Shown: positions 1 to 6,979 of the stretch, piece by piece
How positions within the stretch are numbered: position 1 is the first letter of the stretch
Layout of the letters: each line of letters starts with the position of its first letter
Assembly (NCBI GenBank): GCA_964415785.1
Contig: CAYQBU010000018.1
Span: 1-34,236, forward strand
Length of the DNA: 34,236 nt
Direction: 5' to 3'
From: SLJM01 sp964415785
GTDB taxonomy: Bacteria; Myxococcota_A; Bradymonadia; Bradymonadales; Bradymonadaceae
Position numbers and translations under genes: made by a program
Notes under the pieces: generated by a model
What the model was told of the DNA's origin: nothing
What the model saw: the letters and a program-made list of their open reading frames with translations, nothing else
The model's database searches: none

Positions 1-99
1 CCCCCGGGCGCTGACCCCCGGGCTGCCGTCTGGCGCCTTCACGGGGCTTGGTCGCCCGGGGTGGTGGGGGGGGGTGGGGTTGACGTTGACGGTGAGGGA
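1..99. other. GC-rich intergenic sequence upstream of the riboswitch
   Basis: No coding region can be supported here. The stretch holds two copies of cccccgggc (near positions 1 and 15) and a G-rich run at about 61-79. Two adjacent TTGACG hexamers at 80-91 could be -35 elements for the riboswitch transcript, but no convincing -10 lies at the right distance, so I do not call a promoter. Confidence 0.4.
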
Positions 100-290
100 C
101 AAGCGGTGATAGCTGGGAGGCGGTGGCGGAGCAGGAAGACCGGTGTGAGCCCGGCGCTGCCCCCGCAACTGTGAGCGGTGATGAACCCGAAGAGCCCACT
201 GGCGATGTTGAACCTCGATGAGGTGTAGACGGCGTTGGGAAGGGATCGGGCGAAGACGACCCGCCGAGCCAGGATATTGGTTCGCCACCT
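100..290 (+). promoter_or_regulatory. Cobalamin (B12) riboswitch
   Basis: The sequence carries the conserved cobalamin-aptamer core. It has an ACCGGTGTGAGCCCGG segment at about 139-153, then gctgcccccgcaactgt (156-172) and gagcgg, a cccactgg block (194-201), a 'gttgggaagg' segment (234-243), and the 3' closing segment gacccgccgagccaggatattgg (258-280; key bases gCCAGGATA). These elements occur in the canonical order and spacing. Riboswitches of this class usually repress B12 uptake or synthesis genes when adenosylcobalamin is plentiful. The first downstream start codon is about 130 nt after the aptamer, leaving room for an expression platform. The outer boundaries are estimates because the P1 arms were paired only by eye. 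Confidence 0.92.
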
Positions 291-380
291 TCAATTTGTC
301 ACGGGTCGCTTCGGGTCGGAAGCGCGCGGAGATCACGAACAGTGCCGGGTCTTTCGGGACCTGTGTCTGTGTTCTTCGAC

Positions 381-414
381 TTGCAGCGTACCCTTTTATT
401 AGTACTGCAAGGAG
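381..414 (+). promoter_or_regulatory. Candidate expression-platform hairpin overlapping the ribosome-binding site
   Basis: TTGCA (381-385) and GTAC (388-391) can pair with GTAC (402-405) and TGCAA (406-410). This leaves a two-base bulge and a ten-base AT-rich loop. The final AA of the 3' arm belongs to the AAGGAG Shine-Dalgarno sequence (409-414) of the following gene. The position fits translational control by the upstream cobalamin aptamer. The pairing is visible in the sequence; the switching role is inferred. Confidence 0.45.
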
Positions 415-418
415 AAGA

Positions 419-883
419 ATGATGATCAAGAACTGGATCAAGAAAGCTGCGATCGTGGCTCTGGCGGGCGGGATGAGCGTCGGAGTGATGGCCTGCGGCG
501 ACGATGATGCCAATGGCGATAGCGCCAACCAACAGAACCAGGGGGACATGGGCATTGAAGTGGCCGGCACCTGGGAGACCAATTTCGGAGATGAGGAGCT
601 CATCGACGAAGAGGTCTGGGGATTTCGCGATCTCATCGACTACGACAATGAAGATCGCCAGGCGGTGACCCAGAACCCCGAGGACGCGGAATTCGGGGCG
701 CTGGAATATAGCCGCATCGAGTGGACGCCATTGGAAGGCGACGTCTTCTACTATTGCGAGACCGTCTTCGGGCTGGAAACGGAAGACGAGGCCTGGCAAG
801 AGGAAGGGGTGGCCGATGCCGACGACCTGGAGGGAGGCTGTGGAGAAGACGGCTTCGGTTGGACGCAAATGGAACGGCTATGA
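419..883 (+). CDS. B12-riboswitch-controlled lipoprotein, unknown function
   Basis: This 154-residue protein begins at an ATG-ATG pair directly behind AAGGAG; the longer open frame reaching back to 218 would run through the riboswitch region and is rejected. Residues 1-25 form a lysine-rich lipoprotein signal with lipobox V-M-A-C, followed by a DDD-rich spacer. The mature part has a compact motif set: 'GTWETNFG', a 'TQNPEDAEFG' stretch, 'YSRIEWTP', an aromatic 'FYYC' and a terminal 'GGCG..GFGWTQM', so there are conserved-looking cysteines. I recall similar small lipoproteins of unknown function in other bacteria but can name no Pfam family. It overlaps the next gene by 4 bp, and both follow a cobalamin riboswitch, so a role in capturing or handling B12 outside the inner membrane is a reasonable inference. 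No enzymatic motif is visible. Confidence 0.85.
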   Translation: MMIKNWIKKAAIVALAGGMSVGVMACGDDDANGDSANQQNQGDMGIEVAGTWETNFGDEELIDEEVWGFRDLIDYDNEDRQAVTQNPEDAEFGALEYSRIEWTPLEGDVFYYCETVFGLETEDEAWQEEGVADADDLEGGCGEDGFGWTQMERL

Positions 884-1560
884 ACAACGAGCAAAGGGTC
901 GTTTCCCAAAGGCAGCGCCGGGGGGCGTTGCTGGTATGGGTTGTATTGGTGGCGTTGTTTGGGTGTGGCGATGAAGATGGGGCAGAGGCTCCGACAGACG
1001 ATCGGTTTGCCCAGGAGGTGGTGGAGTTTCAGCCCGGTTCTGGAGCGGGTTATGGAGAGCAGGATTTCCCAGAGGTAGTCCTGGGGCCTCCCGGTGGTGG
1101 TAGCGCTACGGCGGGAAGCCTGGATGTGCTGAGTTTGGGCCATGAAGGAGAAATTATTCTCGGCTTTGGGGATCGACGTATTGTCGAGGGGCCGGGGGTG
1201 GACTTCGTGGTCTTTGAAAATCCGTTCTGGCCGGCCTCAGAACCCGACGATGTGTACGCCGAATTGGGCGAGGTGTCGGTCAGCGAGGATGGAGAGACCT
1301 GGCATCGATTTGAGTGTGACTATGAGCCCGAGGCTCCGCCGCCCTACGAGGGGTGTGCGGGATGGACGCCCACCTTTGACTATGACTGGACAAAAGAAGG
1401 CCCCCTGAACCCGGAGGCCACAGGGGGCGATGGTTTTGATCTGTCGGAGGTACCGATCGAGGAGGCCCGCTTTGTGCGCATCCGCGATCAATGGGGTATC
1501 GGCGAGGAGCCGACGCGGGGCTTCGATCTAGATGCGGTGGGCCTGATCAACTTTCAATAA
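880..1560 (+). CDS. Cell-surface-type lipoprotein, second gene of the B12-riboswitch operon
   Basis: This 226-residue protein starts at an ATG inside the ATGA overlap with the preceding gene (880-883), which indicates translational coupling; a longer frame from 721 would only be antisense-like overlap with that gene. It has a basic N terminus, a hydrophobic stretch at about 17-29 and lipobox L-F-G-C. The mature domain shows 'GEIILGFGDRRIVEGPG.DFVVFENPF', then 'VSVSEDGETWHRF', 'YEGCAGW', 'GGDGFDLSEV' and 'ARFVRIRDQ...GFDLDAVG'. This pattern is shared by proteins usually annotated only as 'cell surface protein' and looks like a beta-sandwich, possibly galactose-binding-like. B12 control suggests a cobalamin-related surface role similar in logic to the Bacteroides BtuG/BtuH lipoproteins, although I see no sequence relationship to those. 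Its 3' end overlaps the convergent thrS by 7 bp. Confidence 0.85.
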   Translation: MNNEQRVVSQRQRRGALLVWVVLVALFGCGDEDGAEAPTDDRFAQEVVEFQPGSGAGYGEQDFPEVVLGPPGGGSATAGSLDVLSLGHEGEIILGFGDRRIVEGPGVDFVVFENPFWPASEPDDVYAELGEVSVSEDGETWHRFECDYEPEAPPPYEGCAGWTPTFDYDWTKEGPLNPEATGGDGFDLSEVPIEEARFVRIRDQWGIGEEPTRGFDLDAVGLINFQ

Positions 1561-3368
1561 CCGCGTTGTTCCATGTCGGTGCCCACGTCGCCGGTGTCGT
1601 CGGGGCGCACGATGTCGGGCAGCTCGACGTCCACATCGAGGGTCTTATTTTCCACCAGGTCGAGGATCTCTTCTTTGAGTTCTTCGATGCCCATGGTGCC
1701 TCGACGCCCGTCTTTATAGGTGCGCACAGACACGGATTGGGCCTCTTCCTCGCGGCCACCGACGACGAGCATATAGGGGATTTTTTGCTTTTCGGCTTCC
1801 CGGATTTTGTAGCCCACCTTTTCGGTGCGGTCATCGACCTTGGCTCGTAGGCCCGCCTCTTTGAGGGAGTGATTGACGCCCCAGGCGTAGTCGTTTTGCT
1901 CGTCGCTGATGGGGATGACCACGGCCTGAGTGGGGGCCATCCAGGTGGGGAAGACCCCCGCCAGATGCTCGACGAGGATGGCGAAGAAGCGCTCCAGGCT
2001 TCCGGCGATGGCCCGGTGGATAACAATGGGGACCTGCTCCTCGTTGTGTTTGTCGGTGTAGCTGAGGTCGAAGCGCCGGGGCAGTTGGAAATCGAGCTGA
2101 ATGGTGGCGCATTGCCAGGTGCGGCCCAGGCAGTCGAGGACGTTAAAGTCGAGTTTGGGGCCGTAGAAGGCGCCGTCGCCCTCGTCGATGGTGTAGGGTT
2201 TGCCCACCTTGTCGAGGGCTCCCATCAGTGAGGACTCAGCTTCGTCCCACATCTCCTCGTCGCCCAAAAATTCGTCGGGGCGCGTCGAGATCTCGATCTC
2301 GTAGTCCAGATCGAAGAGGCCGTAGGTCTGGTCGACCATCTCCAAAAAGAGCCGGATCTCGTCGAAGAGATGTTCCTGGGCGCAGAAAATATGGGCGTCG
2401 TCCTGGACAAATTGACGGACTCGGGTGGCACCGCCGAGGGCACCGGGGCGCTCATTTCGGCTCAGTTGACCAAATTCGGCAATGCGAAGGGGCAACTCGC
2501 GGTAGGAGCGCTTCTCGCTGCCGAAGTAGAGCATGGTGTCCGGGCAATTCATGGGCTTGAGGCAATAGTGCTGGCCGTGAACATCCATGGAGAACATGGT
2601 GTCCTCGTAGTGATCGAGGTGGCCGGACTGCTTAAAGAGGTCTTCGTGGTAGAAGCTGGGGTTGCAGATCTCTTCGTAGCCCTGATCGGATTCGATGGAG
2701 CGAAAGTGGTTCTTGAGCTGGCGATAGGCGGTCCAGCCCTTGGGCTTCCAGAAGATGCTCCCCGGGGACATGTCGTGGAAGTAAAAGAGGCCCAACTCCT
2801 GGCCTAATTTGCGGTGGTCGCGACGCTTGGCCTCTTCGAGCGTGAAGAGATAGTGCTTGAGCTCTTTTTTGGTGGGCCAGGCGGTGCCGTAGATGCGCTG
2901 GAGCATGGGGCGGTTTTCATCACCGCGCCAGTAGGCACCGGCGACCTTGAGGAGGTCGAAGTGTTCGCAGGCTCCCGAGGACTCGACGTGCGGGCCGGCA
3001 CAGAGATCGACAAGGGGACCGCTCTTATAAGTGGTGACGGTGTCGCCCTCGATGCCGTCGATGAGTTCCAGCTTATAGGGTTGATCGGCGAAGAATTCGC
3101 GGGCCTTGTCCTTGGACCACTCCTCTCGCTCAAAGGGAAAGTCCTGCTTGGTGAGCTGAATCATCCGTCCGCGAAGCTGGCCGAAGTCCTCGGTGCTGAT
3201 GGGGCGCGGAAGATCGAAGTCGTAGTAGAAGCCGTCTTTGATGGGAGGGCCGATGGCGAGTTTGGCATCGGGAAACATCTCCAGGATCGCCGCGGCCATG
3301 ATATGAGCAGTGGAGTGGCGAAGGCGATATAATTCCTCGGCTCGGTTGGAAGGGGCTGACTCCGCCAT
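1554..3368 (-). CDS. thrS: Threonyl-tRNA synthetase lacking the N-terminal TGS domain
   Basis: This class II aminoacyl-tRNA synthetase charges tRNA-Thr with threonine in the cytosol. The 604-residue product begins almost directly with the editing domain (HSTAH at about residues 18-22, CAGPH further on). The catalytic core and anticodon-binding domain follow. The zinc ligands of the active site are recognisable: Cys in 'PMNCPD', His in 'DDAHIF' and His in 'IHRAIAGSLERF'. Typical bacterial ThrRS is about 640 residues with a TGS domain of about 60 residues first, and that is missing here. The C terminus carries an acidic tail. The start has GGAG seven bases upstream, and no in-frame extension encoding a TGS domain is apparent. 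The gene faces the B12-regulated lipoprotein operon and overlaps its end by 7 bp. It is not next to infC/rpmI/rplT. Confidence 0.97.
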   Translation of the reverse strand: MAESAPSNRAEELYRLRHSTAHIMAAAILEMFPDAKLAIGPPIKDGFYYDFDLPRPISTEDFGQLRGRMIQLTKQDFPFEREEWSKDKAREFFADQPYKLELIDGIEGDTVTTYKSGPLVDLCAGPHVESSGACEHFDLLKVAGAYWRGDENRPMLQRIYGTAWPTKKELKHYLFTLEEAKRRDHRKLGQELGLFYFHDMSPGSIFWKPKGWTAYRQLKNHFRSIESDQGYEEICNPSFYHEDLFKQSGHLDHYEDTMFSMDVHGQHYCLKPMNCPDTMLYFGSEKRSYRELPLRIAEFGQLSRNERPGALGGATRVRQFVQDDAHIFCAQEHLFDEIRLFLEMVDQTYGLFDLDYEIEISTRPDEFLGDEEMWDEAESSLMGALDKVGKPYTIDEGDGAFYGPKLDFNVLDCLGRTWQCATIQLDFQLPRRFDLSYTDKHNEEQVPIVIHRAIAGSLERFFAILVEHLAGVFPTWMAPTQAVVIPISDEQNDYAWGVNHSLKEAGLRAKVDDRTEKVGYKIREAEKQKIPYMLVVGGREEEAQSVSVRTYKDGRRGTMGIEELKEEILDLVENKTLDVDVELPDIVRPDDTGDVGTDMEQRGY

Positions 3369-3672
3369 GTTGATCTCCGTCGTCGTTGGTATTCAGTCAT
3401 ATTGTGGTGAGGCCTTCAGGGGCCAAGTTCAGTGCCCAAGGGATAGAACGTGGGGTTGGGAACGTAAAGGGGGAAGGCGAGAAGATCGCTGAGTTGCAAC
3501 ACAGCCATCGTCGTATGGCCGCGCCGAGAGTCGCTGCGTGCTCCCGGCGGGCAGCGCTACGGGAGTGGAGCGAGGAATAACAAAGCGGTTTCGTCACTTG
3601 ACGCTGTCGAGGTCGATCTCGTTGAATGCCAGCCGCGAAGGTGGCCCAATCAACAACTCCAAATAGCTGCGA
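3369..3672. other. Divergent intergenic region between thrS and the DsbA-like gene
   Basis: No gene is supported here. A hairpin CTCCCG (3541-3546) / CGGGAG (3560-3565) with a 13-base loop is present but has no T-run, so it is not a clear terminator. It could belong to the thrS leader. A TTGACG at 3598-3603 could be a -35 element for the downstream plus-strand gene, but the matching -10 is poor. Confidence 0.4.
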
Positions 3673-4647
3673 GTGATATCCGTGAACAAGTTAGTCCTAA
3701 TAGTAGTCGCCCTTGGGCTGAGCCTGAGTGTCCAATTCGGTTGTGATGAACCGGAAGATGCCGATGGTGCCGCTGAAGCGCCCGAGGCGGTTGCGGAACC
3801 AGCCGATAATGAACCGGCTGAGGAAGACGGCGCGGAGCAAGCACAAGAGCAGGCGGCCGCCGACGAAGAGCAAGACGAGCCCAACTCGGAGTTTGATTAT
3901 CCCGGCTTCGACCTCGATGAGTTGACGGGTGACCAACGCGGGGCTCTGGCACGGCTTGCAGAATCGGAACTGTGTCCCTGTGAGGATTCGGTAGAGAGTT
4001 TGCACGCCTGCATGCAGGACGAGGAGCGCTGCGAGGAAGCCGATGAAATGGCCCAGACGCTGGTGGGAGCGGCGACGGCCGAATCGGAGCAGGATGCCGT
4101 GGAGCAAGTGGCCCGCGATCGCGCCGAGCGAGGTGGCGGTCAGGAATTCCTCCTGGAGGGCTCGCCCTATAAGGGAAGCCTGGACGCCGACGTGATCATC
4201 GTTGAATTTGCGGACTTTCAGTGCCCGCACTGTCGAACGGCTGCGGCGGCACTCGACGAGGTGGCCGAGGCCTACGGCGACGATATCGCGGTGGTGTTCA
4301 AGAATTTTCCACTGGGCAGTCCGGTGGCGGAGCAGGCCCATCGAGCAGCGATGGCGGCTCATGAGCAGGGGCGCTTCTGGGAGATGCAGCGCATGATTTT
4401 TGATAATCAGCGCCAGATCGACCGCGGTGAATTGGAGGGCTTTGCCCGGCGATTGGGCATCAATTACGACCGCTTCCAGGCCGATATGGAGAGCGAGGAA
4501 ATCCAGAGCGCGATCATGAGAGATCGCCAGGAGGGCATCGAAGCCGGGGTGTCGGGAACGCCGGCCATCTTCATCAATGGCGAGCGCCACACGGGAGGCC
4601 TGTCACCGGATGCCTTCTCGCAGCGGATCGACGAAGAACTCAATTAA
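3673..4647 (+). CDS. DsbA-family thioredoxin-fold lipoprotein
   Basis: This 324-residue protein has an N-terminal hydrophobic segment ending in 'QFGC' (Cys24, an imperfect lipobox). A long acidic Ala/Glu linker (about 25-75) follows, then a small Cys-rich helical region 'LCPCEDS..SLHACM...RC' (100-120). The DsbA-like domain (about 155-324) has redox motif C-P-H-C at 184-187 and the cis-proline loop 'GTPAIF' (Pro297). It should act in the envelope as a thiol-disulfide oxidoreductase, exchanging disulfides with secreted proteins. The Cys-rich pre-domain resembles segments fused to DsbA or VKOR-type proteins in related bacteria. Both GTG codons at 3673 and 3682 are possible starts and neither has a strong Shine-Dalgarno. 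The gene converges on the following one with a 6-bp gap. Confidence 0.88.
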   Translation: MISVNKLVLIVVALGLSLSVQFGCDEPEDADGAAEAPEAVAEPADNEPAEEDGAEQAQEQAAADEEQDEPNSEFDYPGFDLDELTGDQRGALARLAESELCPCEDSVESLHACMQDEERCEEADEMAQTLVGAATAESEQDAVEQVARDRAERGGGQEFLLEGSPYKGSLDADVIIVEFADFQCPHCRTAAAALDEVAEAYGDDIAVVFKNFPLGSPVAEQAHRAAMAAHEQGRFWEMQRMIFDNQRQIDRGELEGFARRLGINYDRFQADMESEEIQSAIMRDRQEGIEAGVSGTPAIFINGERHTGGLSPDAFSQRIDEELN

Positions 4648-4653
4648 ACGGAG

Positions 4654-5460
4654 TTAGAACTCGTCGTCGCCGGGTCCGGGAGCGCCGGTGGCGATCCAGT
4701 CCTCAATGGTGATGAGCTCCTCCTCGCTGAGGGGAGGGGCCTCGCTCCATGTAGGCGGTTGTTGTCCGTAAATGCGCTCCGGGTAGTGGGGCAAGATCTT
4801 GTGCATCAAATAGGAACGGGTGGGAAAGAAGGGTTCGACCAGGTAGCGATCGACCTGAGCGGAGCGCTGATTGAGGAGTTCGGGAAAGGAGAGCTCTGGA
4901 AGCTTCCAGTCCGGATCGCTGTGACATGTATTGCAGGAGCGCTCGAAGATGGCGTCCACCGTGGCCCAGTCGACCTGGGAGCGCTCCAGCGGGGGAGAGG
5001 GCTCGAGGCTATCATCGGTGACGTAGCGGGGAAGAAAGACCATCGGGTGAAGCGGTGCTTCTTCGATGCTCTCAATGTCGTCGGCGATCCACTCCAACAG
5101 GTATTCAAGGTCCGGCTCCAGGTCGGATCCGGGGCGAAAATAAACGGTGCGCGTTGCCATCTGGTATTGGACGCTGCCGCCCTGAGCGAGGCCGCGAGAG
5201 CGAAGACGCATGGCGTTATAGCTCTGGAAGGTCTCGCTATTGAGATATTGATTGAACTCCACGGCGATGGTGGGGCGAAGCGAGATCTCCTCCTCGGGCT
5301 CCACGGATTCCACGAATAGCCAGCCTACACCGGGTGGAGGAAGATCCAGGGGCTCATCGTCGACGATGGGTGGTTCGGGCTCACCAATAGGTCCGCATCC
5401 AGCACCACAGCCAAGAGCTGTGAGCGCAAGCAGCGAAAATCTGGAGATCTTGGAGGCCAT
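4654..5460 (-). CDS. Lipoprotein with Ig-like domain and c-type heme motif
   Basis: This 268-residue protein starts at the ATG at 5460; an in-frame GTG twelve bases upstream is less likely. A signal peptide leads to Cys18 or Cys22 (L-G-C-G-A-G-C), then a Pro/Glu-rich linker. Residues 45-130 resemble a SbsA/Big_5-type Ig-like domain ('RPTIAVEFNQYLN', 'TVYFRPGSDLEPDLEYLL'). The C-terminal part has a single heme-attachment motif C-N-T-C-H at 176-180. 'YLMHKI' (Met219) is a possible distal ligand, and the end 'IEDWIATGAPGP' is typical of the cytochrome-c-like domains in planctomycete and myxococcal secreted proteins. It is probably an envelope heme protein of unknown partner. No other cytochrome or electron-transfer gene lies beside it. 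Confidence 0.82.
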   Translation of the reverse strand: MASKISRFSLLALTALGCGAGCGPIGEPEPPIVDDEPLDLPPPGVGWLFVESVEPEEEISLRPTIAVEFNQYLNSETFQSYNAMRLRSRGLAQGGSVQYQMATRTVYFRPGSDLEPDLEYLLEWIADDIESIEEAPLHPMVFLPRYVTDDSLEPSPPLERSQVDWATVDAIFERSCNTCHSDPDWKLPELSFPELLNQRSAQVDRYLVEPFFPTRSYLMHKILPHYPERIYGQQPPTWSEAPPLSEEELITIEDWIATGAPGPGDDEF

Positions 5461-6033
5461 GGGGTTTACCACCGAGCAAGGAACGGGCGTCGAGGGAGTT
5501 CACCGAGGTGATTCGATGATACGTGGAGTATATGTGGGTTGGAAGGGCGGGGCTAACCCGAATTATTCACGACTCGTTTACTGCGGCGCACCAGAGCCCC
5601 CAGTCGCCTTTATCTCACACCAAGGGCATTTCCTTCGCTTCACCCCAGGAGTACTCGGTCGCGATGCTCCCAGCGCGGGCTACGACGTCTCATGAACAAT
5701 TCGGGCCAAGTTGGGCTTCAATATAGGCCACAGACGGAATGGCCGTCCATCATGTGGGGGCGAAATGTTTCAACTTTTGACTTGGCACTGCTGGCGAAGG
5801 GGATATAGTGCGCCGGCTGGCGCCCTACCGCGAGAGGTGATAGGCCAGAGTTGTAAAATGAGCAATATGCGATGGTGTAACAATGTGGACGACTCCAGCG
5901 ATGGTGGTCATCATGCTTGACGCTGCCGGGTTCTAACCATACGTTGCTCACCGTTTAAGATCGACACAATCTGCAAGAATTCGAAGATCCTAAGTTGGTA
6001 ACGCGATCCTTTGTAGTGAGGAGTAGTCCCATC
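5461..6033. other. Long intergenic region upstream of the Pal-like gene
   Basis: This stretch of about 570 bp lacks a supportable gene. Its base composition is visibly less GC-rich than its neighbours, and the short open frames on both strands have no ribosome-binding site and no family features. It contains the candidate promoter listed separately (5782-5809) and a perfect GCGCC/GGCGC stem with a 4-base loop at 5810-5823, right at the expected transcription start. Confidence 0.5.
5782..5809 (+). promoter_or_regulatory. Candidate sigma70-type promoter for the Pal-like gene
   Basis: TTGGCA (5782-5787) and TATAGT (5804-5809) are separated by 16 bp. Transcription starting near 5816 would give a leader of about 215 nt before the gene at 6034. 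It lies in the only AT-richer stretch upstream of that gene. Confidence 0.45.
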
Positions 6034-6819
6034 ATGGCTTGGAAACAACTTCTAGCATTATTTGCCGTAGTGGCGTTGGTGGGTCTGGCCACCACCGGGT
6101 GTTCGCCGGATTTTCCCAATTGTGACACCGATGATCATTGTGCGGACTCTGAAGAGGGCCAGGAGCAGGACCGATTGTTCTGCGTCAACGGCCTCTGTCA
6201 GCAGTGCCGAGACGATGATCACTGTGATGAGGGCTATGAGTGCGCCGCCGGAGAGTGTCAGGAAATTCCGGGCTGGTGCGCCACCGATGGCGATTGCCCC
6301 GGAAGTCAGGTCTGCCGTGACAATGAGTGCGGACCGGAGTGCATGGATGACGGAGATTGCGACGACGGCTTTGTCTGCGAAGGTGGCGAATGCACCGAAG
6401 AGCCGGAGTGCACCGTCGATGGTGATTGCGACGACGATGAGGTTTGCGAGCGTGGCGACTGCGTCGATGCGCCGGAGCCCACCTGCGAGATGGAAAATGT
6501 CTACTTCCCCTTCGACAGCTCGAATCTGAACGCCGAAGCTCGCGCCACCCTTCAGGACAATGCCGATTGCATCGAGGAACGAGGCGTTAGCATTCAGATC
6601 GAGGGCCACTGCGATGAGCGGGGCACCACGGAGTATAATATCGGACTCGGTGAGCGCCGCGCGAATTCGGTTCGCAACTACCTGGAGTCGCTGGGCGTTG
6701 ACTCCGCTCAGATCAGCACCACTTCCTATGGTGACCAGCAACTCGTTCGAAGCTGTGGAACGGACGGGCCGGAGAGCTGCCACGAGCAGAATCGCCGCGC
6801 CGTGTTTAACATCCGCTGA
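6034..6819 (+). CDS. pal: Pal/OmpA-domain lipoprotein with Cys-rich repeats
   Basis: This 261-residue lipoprotein (lipobox A-T-T-G-C, Cys23) joins the Tol-Pal system by its C-terminal OmpA domain (about 150-261), which tethers the outer membrane to peptidoglycan. The domain has the peptidoglycan-binding signature 'GHCDERGTTEYN' and 'LGERRA' (191-210). Unusually, residues 30-148 are a string of Cys-rich repeats of the form C-x-x-D-x-DC-x-x-G-x-x-C-x-x-x-x-C, about four to five copies. Ordinary Pal has only a short linker there. The ATG at 6034 has GAGGAG about ten bases upstream; the frame continues upstream to 5995 without such support. A strong terminator follows. The CpoB-like gene downstream supports the Tol-Pal assignment, but tolQRAB are not in the window. 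Confidence 0.88.
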   Translation: MAWKQLLALFAVVALVGLATTGCSPDFPNCDTDDHCADSEEGQEQDRLFCVNGLCQQCRDDDHCDEGYECAAGECQEIPGWCATDGDCPGSQVCRDNECGPECMDDGDCDDGFVCEGGECTEEPECTVDGDCDDDEVCERGDCVDAPEPTCEMENVYFPFDSSNLNAEARATLQDNADCIEERGVSIQIEGHCDERGTTEYNIGLGERRANSVRNYLESLGVDSAQISTTSYGDQQLVRSCGTDGPESCHEQNRRAVFNIR

Positions 6820-6869
6820 TCGATGAGGAGACCAGAGGTAGTCCCCAATCGGGGCGCCTCGCGGTTTTA

Positions 6870-6905
6870 GGGCCCGGTGCCGGTGAGGCAGCGGGCCCTT
6901 TTTTT
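6870..6905 (+). terminator. Rho-independent terminator after the Pal-like gene
   Basis: A GGGCCCG stem (6870-6876) pairs with CGGGCCC (6892-6898) and is followed directly by a run of seven T residues (6899-6905). It separates the Pal-like gene from the CpoB-like gene. Confidence 0.9.
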
Positions 6906-6979
6906 GGCCCTGGGATAAGGTAGGGTAAGGGCCGAGGGGAGCCGGTGAGTGCAGTGAACGAGCAATAAGGACGGCAGTC

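Noticed and set aside
299..868. Minus-strand frame of 189 residues across the riboswitch operon
   Set aside because: It is antisense to the lipoprotein gene starting at 419, with no ribosome-binding site or recognisable domain.
3541..3565. Terminator or T-box-like element upstream of thrS
   Set aside because: The hairpin has no T-run, and none of the conserved T-box sequence is present.
5781..5800. Possible sigma54 (-24/-12) promoter at TTGGCAC
   Set aside because: The GG element is present, but the GC of the -12 element is not at the required spacing. The same bases fit a sigma70-type -35 better.
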